Assembly: GCF_014701095.1 (NCBI RefSeq)
Contig: NZ_AP023439.1
Location: 3,274,001 to 3,338,000, forward strand
Source of the DNA: Streptomyces tuirus
GTDB taxonomy: Bacteria > Actinomycetota > Actinomycetes > Streptomycetales > Streptomycetaceae
Length of the DNA stretch: 64,000 nucleotides
Direction: 5' to 3'
Both the position numbers and the translations under genes were made by a program. The notes below the pieces were generated by a model, which did no database searches, was not told where the DNA came from, and worked only from the letters and a program-made list of their open reading frames with translations. This document shows, piece after piece, positions 16,669-24,200 of this stretch (its first letter is position 1; the number at the start of each line of letters is the position of its first letter).

Positions 16669-18257
16669 GCGCCCCCGCGATCACCCCGGTCTTCGTACGG
16701 CTGAAGCTGTCGCTGCTGCGCAACGGGCTGCGGCAGTCCGGCGGGCGGAAGGCCGCCTACATCACCTCGGCCGTCTTCGCCCTGCTGGTCGCCGCGCTCC
16801 AGCTGATCGGCCTGATCGCGCTGCGCGGGCACGCGCACGCCGAGTCGGTGGTCGTGCCGGCGGTGGCGGTGCTGGGGCTCGGCTGGGCGGTGATGCCGCT
16901 GTTCTTCCCCAGCGGTGACGAGACCCTCGACCCGACGCGGCTGGTGATGCTGCCGCTGCGGCCCCGGCCGCTGGTGCGGGCGCTGCTCACGGCCTCGCTG
17001 GTGGGCATCGGGCCGCTGTTCACGCTGTGCCTGCTGGTCGGGTCCGTGGCCGCGGTGGCACGGGGCGGGGCGGCGTTCGCCGTCGCTGTCGTCGCCGTCG
17101 TCCTCGCGCTGCTGGTGTGCGTGGCCCTCGCGCGGACCGTCGCCGCCGCCAACGTACGGCTGCTGACCAGCCGCAAGGGGCGGGACCTCGCGGTGCTCAG
17201 CGGGCTCGTCATCGCCATCGGGGCGCAGATCGTCAACTTCGGCGCGCAGCGGCTCGGGGCGTCCGGGCTGGGCGAGCTCGACCCGGCGGCCGAGGTGCTC
17301 CAGTGGGTGCCGCCCGCGTCGGCGATCGGGGCCGTGCACGCGGTGAGCGAGGGCTCCTACGGCGTCGCCGTCGCGCAACTGGCGCTGAGCGCGGGTGCGC
17401 TGGCGGCACTGCTCGCGCTCTGGTCGCGGCATCTGACCCGGCTGATGACCTCGCCCGACGGCTCCACCCTGCCGAGCGCCGAGTCGGCCGCGAAGGAGCG
17501 CTCGTCGACCGGGCTCGCGCGGCTGCTGCCGGCCGGCCGTACGGGCACGGTCATGGACCGCAGCCTGCGGTACATCTGGCGCGACCCGAAGACCAAGGCC
17601 GCGTGGGTGACGTCGCTGGCCATCGGGCTGATCGTGCCGGTGTTCAACGCCTGGCAGGGCACCGGTTCGGTGTACTTCGCGTGCTTCGCCGCCGGGATGC
17701 TCGGCATCCAGATGTACAACCAGTTCGGGCAGGACACCTCGGCGTTCTGGATGGTCGCGACGACGATCTCCTCGGCCCGTGACGCCTACGTCGAACTGCG
17801 CGCGCGGGCGTACGCCCTGCTGCTGATCACCCTGCCGTACGCCACGCTCGTGACGGTCCTGACGACGGCCATGCTGGGCGACTGGCGGCGGCTGCCCGAG
17901 GCGCTGGGGCTGTCCTTCGCGCTGCTCGGCGCGATGCTCGCGACCGGGGCGTGGACGTCCGCCCGCTTCCCCTACTCCATCCCGCAGGAGGGCTACAAGA
18001 ACGTCGCCCCCGGGCAGACCGGGCTCGCCTGGATCTCCATCTTCGGCGGGATGATGGCGGCCGCCCTGCTCTGCGCGCCCGTCATCGCGCTCACGATCTG
18101 GCTGAACGTGAGCGCGGAGGGCGACGACTGGACGTGGCTGCTGCTGCCGGCGGGCACGGCCTACGGGGCGGCGCTCACGGCGGCGGGGCTGAAACTGGCC
18201 GCACCGCCGACGGCCCGGCGGCTGCCGGAGATCCTGGCGGCGGTCAGCAAGGGGTGA
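16665..18257 (+). CDS. ABC transporter permease
   Basis: 530 aa from the GTG at 16665, overlapping the ATPase stop (GTGA). About twelve hydrophobic segments are visible, for example KAAYITSAVFALLVAALQLI, VVAVVLALLVCVALARTVAA and LGLSFALLGAMLATGAWTSA. A hydrophilic stretch near residue 275-300 separates two halves. Length and topology fit the large membrane subunit of an ABC-2 type exporter. The last codons (AAVSKG) and stop form the first, divergent copy of a tandem repeat that continues into the intergenic region. Confidence 0.9.
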   Translation: MSAPAITPVFVRLKLSLLRNGLRQSGGRKAAYITSAVFALLVAALQLIGLIALRGHAHAESVVVPAVAVLGLGWAVMPLFFPSGDETLDPTRLVMLPLRPRPLVRALLTASLVGIGPLFTLCLLVGSVAAVARGGAAFAVAVVAVVLALLVCVALARTVAAANVRLLTSRKGRDLAVLSGLVIAIGAQIVNFGAQRLGASGLGELDPAAEVLQWVPPASAIGAVHAVSEGSYGVAVAQLALSAGALAALLALWSRHLTRLMTSPDGSTLPSAESAAKERSSTGLARLLPAGRTGTVMDRSLRYIWRDPKTKAAWVTSLAIGLIVPVFNAWQGTGSVYFACFAAGMLGIQMYNQFGQDTSAFWMVATTISSARDAYVELRARAYALLLITLPYATLVTVLTTAMLGDWRRLPEALGLSFALLGAMLATGAWTSARFPYSIPQEGYKNVAPGQTGLAWISIFGGMMAAALLCAPVIALTIWLNVSAEGDDWTWLLLPAGTAYGAALTAAGLKLAAPPTARRLPEILAAVSKG

Positions 18258-18466
18258 CACCGGCTTCCGGACTCCGGGGGCCGGGAGCCGGGGGCCGGGA
18301 GCCGGAGGCGGTCAGCGAGGGCTGAGCCGGCCTGCGGCGACCCGGAGGTGGTCAGCGAGGGCTGAGCCGGCCTGCGGCGACCGGAGACGATCAGCACGGC
18401 CTGACAAGGCCCGAACCGGCCCGCGGAGACCGGAGGCGGTGGGCAGGGGCTGACCCGGACCTGGGA
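18238..18466 (+). repeat. 40-bp tandem repeat derived from the end of the permease gene
   Basis: The period is 40 bp. Two near-identical copies (18302-18341 and 18342-18381) contain GGTCAGCGAGGGCTGAGCC and CGGCCTGCGGCGACC. Two degenerate copies follow at 18381-18429 and 18430-18466. The last bases of the permease gene, GGCGGTCAGCAAGGGGTGA, match the unit, so the array looks like duplicated gene end plus stop codon. Confidence 0.8.
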
Positions 18467-18473
18467 GCCGGTG

Positions 18474-19373
18474 TCAGCTGTCGGCCAGCGAGTCCAGGAA
18501 GGGTTCGATGGCGGCGCGCCAGGCCTCCGGCTGGTCGTAGTGCACCAGGTGGCCGGCGTCGGCGACCTCCGCGTACTGGCCGCGGGGCAGGACCCGGACC
18601 ATCTCCTGGGCCTCGGCGCGGCCGAGCTCGCCGTCCAGGCCGCGCAGGACCAGGGCGGGGCAGCGGACCTGGGCCAGCTCCTCCCAGTGCGCGTCGTAGA
18701 CCCAGGTCTCGCGGGAGCGGAGCATCTGCTCCGGTTCGAAGACCGGGCGCCAGCCGTCCGGGGACTCGGCCATCACCTCGGCGTAGAACTCGCCGCGGGC
18801 CGGATTGGGCCGCTCCACCCAGGGATCGTCCTCGCCGAACCACTTGCGGACGTCGGCGAGGGTGGCGAAGGGCAGCGGCCAGGACTCGAACCACTGGCCC
18901 CACTCGCGCTGGGAGGCGGCGCCGAGCGCGGACGCCCGCATGTCGCAGATGATCAGCCCGCGCACCAGGTCGGGACGCCTGGCGGCGAGCTGCCACGCGG
19001 TCAGCGCGCCCATGGCGTGGCCGATGAGGACGACCGGGGCGAGGCCCAGCTGCTCCAGGGCGGCCTCGGCGTCGTCGACGTAGGCGTCACGTGTGAAGGA
19101 GCCCCGCGGGGGTTTGTCGCTGCGGCCGTGCCCGCGCTGGTCGAGGGCGACCGCCCGGTAGCGCCCGGAGAGCCAGCGGGCGGTGGACGCCCAGTGCGAG
19201 GCGCGGCCCATGAGGCCGTGCAGTAACAGCACGCCCGGGGAGCCCTCCGGTGCGGTGTGCCCGGCGTGCGCCCCCTGGCCGTCCTGCGCCGGATCGGTCT
19301 TGGGCGGGTCGCCGAACTCCCAGGCCGCCAGGCGTACGCCGCCCGTCCCGGTCACGTCGATGCGTCGCGCCAT
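18474..19373 (-). CDS. Alpha/beta hydrolase-fold protein with Ala at the nucleophile position
   Basis: 299 aa from the ATG at 19373. It shows clear alpha/beta-hydrolase features: oxyanion loop LLLHGLMGRASHW (about residue 55), VALDQRGHGRSDKPP, the nucleophile elbow, and the C-terminal AGHLVHYDQPE with the catalytic-type His. At the elbow the sequence reads VVLIGHAMGAL: the usual Ser of GHSMG is Ala (codon GCC). A candidate acid (GLDGELG) and the His remain. No Ser, Cys or Asp nucleophile is available at that place, so it is either not a hydrolase or a very unusual one. Soluble; it is followed by the 40-bp tandem repeat. Confidence 0.88.
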   Translation of the reverse strand: MARRIDVTGTGGVRLAAWEFGDPPKTDPAQDGQGAHAGHTAPEGSPGVLLLHGLMGRASHWASTARWLSGRYRAVALDQRGHGRSDKPPRGSFTRDAYVDDAEAALEQLGLAPVVLIGHAMGALTAWQLAARRPDLVRGLIICDMRASALGAASQREWGQWFESWPLPFATLADVRKWFGEDDPWVERPNPARGEFYAEVMAESPDGWRPVFEPEQMLRSRETWVYDAHWEELAQVRCPALVLRGLDGELGRAEAQEMVRVLPRGQYAEVADAGHLVHYDQPEAWRAAIEPFLDSLADS

Positions 19374-19973
19374 GTCCTGGCACCCCCAAGCTTCGCGCGG
19401 ACCACGGCTCCCTCGAGCCGTCCGGTCCTGTGAACCGTGTTCTGCCTGCTGTGCCTTCTGCCGTGCTCGTTGCCGTATCCGTCGGTGCAAGTGTGCCGTG
19501 CGCCGCCCGCAGACTATCGAAAGCGCATTCGAGAATCGGGCTTCCGCGGGCAACACCCCTCGTTCGGGTGACCACCCCCGGGGATTGATCGCCGCTGCCG
19601 AGGGGAGATCTTCAGCGGGGGGCGGACCGCTCGGGGAAACCGGTCCGCGGGGAATGACCCTGAGAGCTCGGGGCTCCGGGTCAGCACAGGGGAGGACAGG
19701 CCCCGGCGCCGCACGGCGCCGGGGCCCTCCGCATCTCCGCGGCACATCCTCCCGCCCCCTCCCCGGCCGGGCGACATCGCTGTCGAGCCGCGGCCCAGAG
19801 CCCCTCAGGTCATATGCCTCACGCGACAGCGTCGCACGGGAAGCGTGCGGGCGCTGCCATTCGGCGGACTGGATCCCGGATCCGGTCCGGATCGCGCCAA
19901 GAGCCCACCGGCGCCACAAATACCGCCTACACCAAGGGAGTTGACGCCAGTCCTGGCGCGGTGGCCGACCGGT
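19374..19973. other. 600-bp intergenic region between alpha/beta hydrolase gene and dmdR1
   Basis: I see no convincing gene here. It holds a strong GC hairpin (19699-19726, listed separately), a 15-bp palindrome GATCCGGTCCGGATC (19879-19893), and TGACCC...GGGTCA near 19655-19685 that could fold. The sequence from about 19490 to 19640 is less GC-rich. The length suggests regulatory content or a small RNA, but I cannot define one. Confidence 0.45.
19699..19726. terminator. GC-rich hairpin, probable terminator of dmdR1
   Basis: GGCCCCGGCGCCG and CGGCGCCGGGGCC form a perfect 13-bp inverted repeat around CA; in practice the innermost pair opens to a four-base loop. It lies about 250 bp beyond the dmdR1 stop, with no T-run, as is common for Streptomyces terminators. 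Confidence 0.65.
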
Positions 19974-20666
19974 TCAGGGCTTGGCGACGAACACGTGGGA
20001 GGCGACGTCCGACTCCAGCTCGGCCGCCTCGCCACCGCTGCCGACCAGCACCCCGCCCGCTGACTCGGTCACGCTCACCACCGAGCCGGGCTGCACGCCC
20101 GCCCGCCGCAGCGTGTACATCAGCTGCGCGTCCGTCTGGATCGGCTCGCCGATCCGGCGCACCACGACCGTCTTGCCCTCGGCGCCCGGGTCGAGGCTGG
20201 CCAGCGAGACCATGCCCTCGTCCAGGAACGGGTCGGCGCCGTCCTTCTCGCCGAGCTCCTCGAGACCCGGGATGGGGTTGCCGTACGGCGACTCCGTCGG
20301 GTGCCGCAGGAGCTCCAGGACGCGGCGCTCCACGGCCTCGCTCATCACGTGCTCCCAGCGGCACGCCTCCGCGTGGACCTGCTCCCACTCCAGACCGATC
20401 ACGTCGACGAGCAGGCACTCGGCGAGGCGGTGCTTGCGCATCACGCGCGTGGCCAGCCGGCGGCCCTCGTCGGTCAGCTCCAGATGCCGGTCGCTGGCGA
20501 CGGACACCAGGCCGTCACGCTCCATCCGCGCCACGGTCTGGCTGACGGTCGGCCCGCTCTGGTCCAACCGCTCGGCGATACGGGCGCGCATGGGGACCAC
20601 ACCCTCTTCCTCCAGCTCGAGGATGGTGCGGAGATACATCTCCGTGGTGTCGATCAGTCCGGACAT
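19974..20666 (-). CDS. dmdR1: DtxR/IdeR-family iron-dependent repressor
   Basis: 230 aa. An N-terminal winged helix (about residues 3-70, TYPE: RIAERLDQSGPTVSQTVARM) is followed by the dimerisation/metal domain and a C-terminal SH3-like domain (about 150-230). All DtxR metal ligands are present at DtxR numbering: Met10, Cys102, Glu105 and His106 for the primary site, and His79, Glu83 and His98 for the ancillary site. With Fe2+ bound, such regulators repress siderophore and iron-uptake genes. The symbol follows the S. coelicolor orthologue as I recognise it. No iron box of the TTAGGTTAGGCT type is apparent in the window. A long open frame runs antisense to this gene; see findings. Confidence 0.95.
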   Translation of the reverse strand: MSGLIDTTEMYLRTILELEEEGVVPMRARIAERLDQSGPTVSQTVARMERDGLVSVASDRHLELTDEGRRLATRVMRKHRLAECLLVDVIGLEWEQVHAEACRWEHVMSEAVERRVLELLRHPTESPYGNPIPGLEELGEKDGADPFLDEGMVSLASLDPGAEGKTVVVRRIGEPIQTDAQLMYTLRRAGVQPGSVVSVTESAGGVLVGSGGEAAELESDVASHVFVAKP

Positions 20667-20810
20667 ACGTGCCCCTCGAATGAGATCTGCCGGAGGCTGG
20701 ACGGCTCACCGGCGTGTGCGCTGGCCCTGCACCCAATTCTGCCGGATACCACCGACAACCGGGCCTCGGGAGGGAAAGCCGGGGATTACCCGGCCCGGCG
20801 CAAGGGTACG

Positions 20811-20858
20811 GACTTCCCTTTCGGCGACTTCCCCGGACTTCCCCCAGGGCGACTTCCC
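20811..20858. promoter_or_regulatory. Four GACTTCCC direct repeats in divergent promoter region
   Basis: GACTTCCC occurs at 20811, 20826, 20836 and 20851, that is with 15, 10 and 15 bp between starts, a mirror-symmetric spacing. The array lies in the 294-bp gap between dmdR1 (leftward) and the SIS gene (rightward). It may be a cooperative binding array; no regulator is assigned. Confidence 0.5.
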
Positions 20859-20960
20859 CGGGCTCGGCGCGCGGCACCCACGCGTATTGACACCGCACTG
20901 GTCCAGACCGCACCGTGATGCGCGACACAAGCCGCCCAGGCCAGCCCGAAGGGACCCCGT

Positions 20961-21716
20961 ATGAGCGACCGCGTGCCGGCCGGACAGTTCCTCGACGCCG
21001 CGATCGGCCTGCTGGAGCGGCTCCGCGACGAGGAGGCCGACAGCATCGCCGCGGCCGGGACGCTCCTCGCCGACACCGTCGCCGACGGGGGCCGGCTCTT
21101 CGCCTTCGGCGCCGGGCACTCCTCCCTCGCCGCGCAGGACCTGGTCTACCGCGCCGGCGGTCTCGCGCTGATGAACCTCCTCGTCGTGCCGGGTGTGGTC
21201 GGCGTCGACGTCATGCCGGCACCGCTCGGCTCCGCCCTGGAGCGCGTCGACGGCCTTGCGAGCGCCGTCCTCGACAGCTCCCCGCTCCGCGAGGGCGACG
21301 CCCTGCTGATCATCTCCCTGTCGGGGCGCAACGCCCTGCCCGTGGAGATGGCCATGAACGCCCGCGCCCTGGGCGTGAAGGTGATCGGCGTGACCTCGGT
21401 GGCCTACGCCTCGCAGACGAAGTCCCGGCACGCCTCCGGCACGTATCTGAAGGACCACTGCGACCTCGTCCTCGACTCGAAGATCGCGGTCGGCGACGCG
21501 GAACTCACCCACGTCGACATCCCGGCCCCGTTCGCCCCGGCCTCCACGGTCGTCACCTCGGCCGTCCTCCAGGCCGTCATGGCGACGACGGCCACCACCC
21601 TCGCCGACCGCGGCATCGAACCGCCCCTGCTGCGCTCCGGGAACGTCGACGGCGGCCACGACTGGAACACCCGGGTGATGGAGCGGTACCGCGACCGGAT
21701 CTTCTACCGGCACTGA
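20961..21716 (+). CDS. SIS-domain sugar-phosphate-binding protein
   Basis: 251 aa, ATG preceded by GAAGGGACC. A SIS (sugar isomerase) domain fills most of the protein: LFAFGAGHSSLAAQDLVYRA (about residue 45) and ALLIISLSGRNALPVEMAMN (about 115) with the phospho-sugar loop. The C-terminal NVDGGHDWNTRVMERYRDRI is typical of the UPF0309 group. Such proteins bind or isomerise N-acetylated or phosphorylated sugars; the exact reaction is unknown. It is divergent from dmdR1, which may place it under shared control. Confidence 0.9.
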   Translation: MSDRVPAGQFLDAAIGLLERLRDEEADSIAAAGTLLADTVADGGRLFAFGAGHSSLAAQDLVYRAGGLALMNLLVVPGVVGVDVMPAPLGSALERVDGLASAVLDSSPLREGDALLIISLSGRNALPVEMAMNARALGVKVIGVTSVAYASQTKSRHASGTYLKDHCDLVLDSKIAVGDAELTHVDIPAPFAPASTVVTSAVLQAVMATTATTLADRGIEPPLLRSGNVDGGHDWNTRVMERYRDRIFYRH

Positions 21717-21791
21717 GCGGGCCGGGGCGGGGCCCGCGACGGCCCGGGCTGCCGCAGCCCGGCGAGGAGTACGGCGGGCGGGCCCGGCCCC

Positions 21792-23249
21792 TTACGCCTC
21801 GTCCGGCATCCCCGCGAGATCCAGTGACGCCGCGATCCGTACCGCCACGTCCTCCGCGTACATCGCGTCGGACCGCTCGAAGGCGCTGCGGCCCGCGCCC
21901 CGCAGGAACGTCACGACACCCAGGGTCCGGCCCCGGCTGCGCAGCACCGCGCACAGGGCGTGCACCGCGTCCGGCGGCCACTGGCGGGCCAGGGCCCACT
22001 CACGGGCCGCCTCGGGCGGGGCCGCGCCCGCGCTCGCGCGCAGGGCCCCCAGGCGCTCCACGCACTGCAGGGCCGGGTGCCCCTCGGCGTAGCGGACGGG
22101 CAGGCCCGCCAGGTCGGCCAGCTTGCTCGGGCCCGGTGCGCCGGACGGAGTGGCGGCCACCCGGACCAGCCGGACGGGCCCCTCGGCCTGTGTGTCGGTG
22201 AGCGCGCCGCCGACGACCCGGTCGATCACCGCGTGGTCCGCGAAACCGGCCAGGGCGAAGTCCAGGTGGGTCGTCGCCGCCTCCGCCGGGTCCTCGCACT
22301 CGGCCGCGGCCCGCGACGCCCGGTGCAGCTGCTGCATACGGAAGCGCAGCAGGGACGCCTCCTGCTCGGCCTGCTTGGCCTCCGTCACGTCCTGGAACAG
22401 CCAGCCCACACCCAGCGGAACCGGTTCTTCCGCGAGCGGCGAGGCCAGCCGCAGGAAGCCGCTGCGCCAGCACCGGCGCTTCTCGCCCTCCGACGCGCGC
22501 ACGGTCACCCACACCTCGGCGGGCGCGGGCGGCGCGCCCTCCGCCAGCACATGCTGCAGCGCGCTCTCCAGTTCCTCCACGCCCTGCGACAGGAGCTCGC
22601 CGAGCGGCCGCCCGAGCACCGACGTACGGCCCGTGCCCAGCGCCCGGGCCGCGTGCGCGTTCACCACGGCCGGACGCAGATCCACGTCGACCAGCACGAC
22701 ACCCCAGCTGGCGTCCTCGAACAGCGCCTCGCTCAGCGCGATCGAACGCTCCAGATCGATCTGCGCGTGCACCTCGCTGAACGCGCAGTACACCCCGGCC
22801 GGTTTTCCGTCGGGCCCGCGCACCGCCGCCGACTGCGTCCGCACGAGCACCCGTCCGCCGTCCTTGGTCAGCAGGGCGAACTCGTGCACCTGCCGCCCGG
22901 GCGCGTGCATGACGGACAGCAGCCGCCCCTCGACCTCCTCGGCGTCCGCGGCGCGCAGGGCCCACCCGGCCAGGCCGCGCCGCCCCACGGCCTCGTCCGC
23001 GCTCCATCCGAGGATCCGCTCGGCCTCGCGGTTCCAGTGCGTCACGACCCCGTCGGCGTCGAACGCGCACAGCGCCGCGTCCATCCCGTCCAGCAACGCG
23101 GCAAGCAGATCCGAACCATCCGAGTTCTCCCGCTCGGGCTCGTCCGGCCCCAGCTCGTCGGTGGTCCCACTACGCCGGGAAGCACTCACCTGGACCCCCT
23201 GCAGGCTGCGTCCGCACGTCGGGCACGTCGGTTCGCTCCTTGCAATCAT
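21792..23249 (-). CDS. PAS-domain sensor protein without an output domain
   Basis: 485 aa. The N-terminus has a CPTCG knuckle (residues 9-13) with only one Cys pair. A PAS domain follows at about 50-165 (LLDGMDAALCAFDADGVVTH, GWSADEAVGRRGL), then a second PAS-like domain at about 170-290 ending WLFQDVTEAKQAEQEASLLR. A short helical linker and a GAF-like segment run to the end (ALCAVLRSRGRTLGVVTFLR). Related streptomycete proteins usually end in a PP2C/SpoIIE phosphatase or kinase; here nothing follows. It may act by binding a partner. The ATG at 23249 has no clear ribosome site. Confidence 0.87.
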   Translation of the reverse strand: MIARSEPTCPTCGRSLQGVQVSASRRSGTTDELGPDEPERENSDGSDLLAALLDGMDAALCAFDADGVVTHWNREAERILGWSADEAVGRRGLAGWALRAADAEEVEGRLLSVMHAPGRQVHEFALLTKDGGRVLVRTQSAAVRGPDGKPAGVYCAFSEVHAQIDLERSIALSEALFEDASWGVVLVDVDLRPAVVNAHAARALGTGRTSVLGRPLGELLSQGVEELESALQHVLAEGAPPAPAEVWVTVRASEGEKRRCWRSGFLRLASPLAEEPVPLGVGWLFQDVTEAKQAEQEASLLRFRMQQLHRASRAAAECEDPAEAATTHLDFALAGFADHAVIDRVVGGALTDTQAEGPVRLVRVAATPSGAPGPSKLADLAGLPVRYAEGHPALQCVERLGALRASAGAAPPEAAREWALARQWPPDAVHALCAVLRSRGRTLGVVTFLRGAGRSAFERSDAMYAEDVAVRIAASLDLAGMPDEA

Positions 23250-23359
23250 TCAACTGGAACGTGACCCAGCGCACACCGGGTTCCCACAACATTGAAGGAA
23301 TCGTTGTACGGCGGCAATCCCCACGTCAACGCCACGGAGCCCGCCCGGCCGGACAGATC

Positions 23360-23378
23360 GTCGGCCGATCGCCGACGT
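23360..23378. promoter_or_regulatory. Perfect 19-bp palindrome upstream of a strong promoter
   Basis: CGTCGGC-CGATC-GCCGACG is a perfect 7-bp inverted repeat with a five-base centre. It lies 18 bp upstream of the -35 element at 23397, a position suited to an activator or a second repressor site. Confidence 0.55.
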
Positions 23379-23396
23379 CCGTCGATAAAAACCGGT

Positions 23397-23426
23397 TGAT
23401 CCGAAGCCGAACGGCTTCTTAGGCTC
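23397..23426 (+). promoter_or_regulatory. Housekeeping-type promoter with a palindrome filling the spacer
   Basis: TTGATC (-35, 23397-23402), an 18-bp spacer, and TAGGCT (-10, 23421-23426), close to the HrdB consensus. The spacer contains GAAGCCG-AA-CGGCTTC (23404-23419), a perfect 16-bp palindrome centred between the two hexamers. A protein bound there would cover the promoter or, MerR-like, distort it. Predicted start of transcription is about 23433. Confidence 0.7.
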
Positions 23427-23458
23427 CAGGTACACGAGAGAGGAGGTGGTTCGGCAGA

Positions 23459-23497
23459 TGTATGAGAACCGGACGCGTGAGGTGGCTGCGGGCTAGC
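23459..23497 (+). CDS. Possible 12-residue leader peptide
   Basis: ATG at 23459, 11 bases after AGGAGG, would give MYENRTREVAAG and stop at 23497. A second ATG four bases on (23463) opens a different 25-residue frame. The good ribosome site right after a strong promoter makes translation plausible. The peptide has no runs of one amino acid that would suggest classical attenuation. Confidence 0.35.
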
Positions 23498-23577
23498 GGC
23501 CCGTCACCACACACAGTGCGGTGCCGGACCAGCGCGTGAGCGAACGCGCAGCCGGCCCAATCTCCAGCAGTCACCCG

Positions 23578-23651
23578 ACCCGCGAGTCGCCGGCACGTCC
23601 GGCCGGCTCCTCCCCAGGAGGAACCAGACTCGCGGGTCGTCTGCGTTTTTC
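23578..23651 (+). terminator. Long stem-loop with T-run
   Basis: GACCCGCGAGTC (23578-23589) and GACTCGCGGGTC (23628-23639) pair perfectly over 12 bp, enclosing a 38-base loop with a further CTCCT/AGGAG hairpin. GTTTTT follows at 23646-23651. It terminates the small transcript just before the HIT-like gene. Confidence 0.7.
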
Positions 23652-23669
23652 TGCGGCTTCCCGGGGGCG

Positions 23670-24146
23670 ATGACGGTGGGTGCGTGGCGTGAGGACCGGA
23701 TCGGGAGCGCCCTGCGGGGTGAGAACCCGGCCGTGATGCGGCGGCTGGGCTCGGGGTTCGCGGTGATCGGGGATGTGCAGTTCCTGCCCGGCTACTCGGT
23801 GCTGCTGACCGATGATCCCGCGGTGCAGCGGTTGTCCGAACTGCCGCGCAGCGGGCGGCTGGCGTTCCTGGCCGACATGGACCGGCTGGGGGAAGCCGTC
23901 GAGCGGGCCTGCGGGCGGATGGAGCCGGGGTTCCGCAGGGTCAATCTGGAGATCCTCGGGAACGCCGACGGGTTCCTGCACGCGCATGTGTGGCCACGCT
24001 ACGACTGGGAGCCCGAAGAGCTGGTGCGGCGGCCCGTGTGGCTCTATCCGCGACAGCGGTGGAGCGAGGAGCGGTACGCGCTCGGGCCCCGGCACGACCG
24101 GCTGCGGGAGGCCATCGGCGAGGAGCTGGACCGGCTCGCGGGGTGA
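23670..24146 (+). CDS. HIT-like protein (diadenosine tetraphosphate hydrolase-like) with altered triad
   Basis: 158 aa, ATG at 23670 after GGGGGCG. The central segment GFLHAHVWPRYDWEPEEL (about residue 100-117) resembles the HIT motif His-x-His-x-His, but the third His is Trp (HAHVW). Upstream, RLGSGFAVIGDVQFLPGYSV and LLTDDPAVQRLSEL fit HIT/GalT-type strands. HIT proteins hydrolyse or transfer nucleoside monophosphates from dinucleotide substrates. With two of three His, activity is uncertain. It follows a structured transcript and is convergent with a citrate synthase gene across a hairpin terminator. Confidence 0.82.
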   Translation: MTVGAWREDRIGSALRGENPAVMRRLGSGFAVIGDVQFLPGYSVLLTDDPAVQRLSELPRSGRLAFLADMDRLGEAVERACGRMEPGFRRVNLEILGNADGFLHAHVWPRYDWEPEELVRRPVWLYPRQRWSEERYALGPRHDRLREAIGEELDRLAG

Positions 24147-24157
24147 GACGTGCAAAC

Positions 24158-24183
24158 GGCCCCACCCCGGGTCGGGTGGAGCC
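24158..24183. terminator. Bidirectional hairpin between convergent genes
   Basis: GGCCCCACCC and GGGTGGAGCC around CGGGTC form a 10-bp stem with one G-T pair. It lies between the stops of the HIT-like gene (24146) and the citrate synthase-like gene (24201). Confidence 0.7.
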
Positions 24184-24200
24184 GTTCCGGGGCCGTTGGG

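Larger units (their letters stand above)
23433..23651 (+). ncRNA. Candidate structured small RNA or leader transcript, about 220 nt
   Basis: Bounded by the promoter at 23397-23426 and the stem plus T-run ending at 23651. The segment is rich in local hairpins: GCGCGT-GAGCGA-ACGCGC (23533-23550), CTCCT-CCCC-AGGAG (23608-23621) and the long 12-bp stem at 23578-23639. An AGGAGG at 23442-23447 could load ribosomes on a very short frame; the CTCCTC at 23608-23613 could pair with it, so the RNA may switch. It does not match RNase P, 6S, SRP or tmRNA as I know them. The HIT-like gene starts 19 bp after the T-run, so the element could also be its leader. Confidence 0.6.

Noticed and set aside
20667-20960. 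Iron box for DmdR1 autoregulation
   Set aside because: No TTAGGTTAGGCT-like 19-bp site found here or elsewhere in the window.
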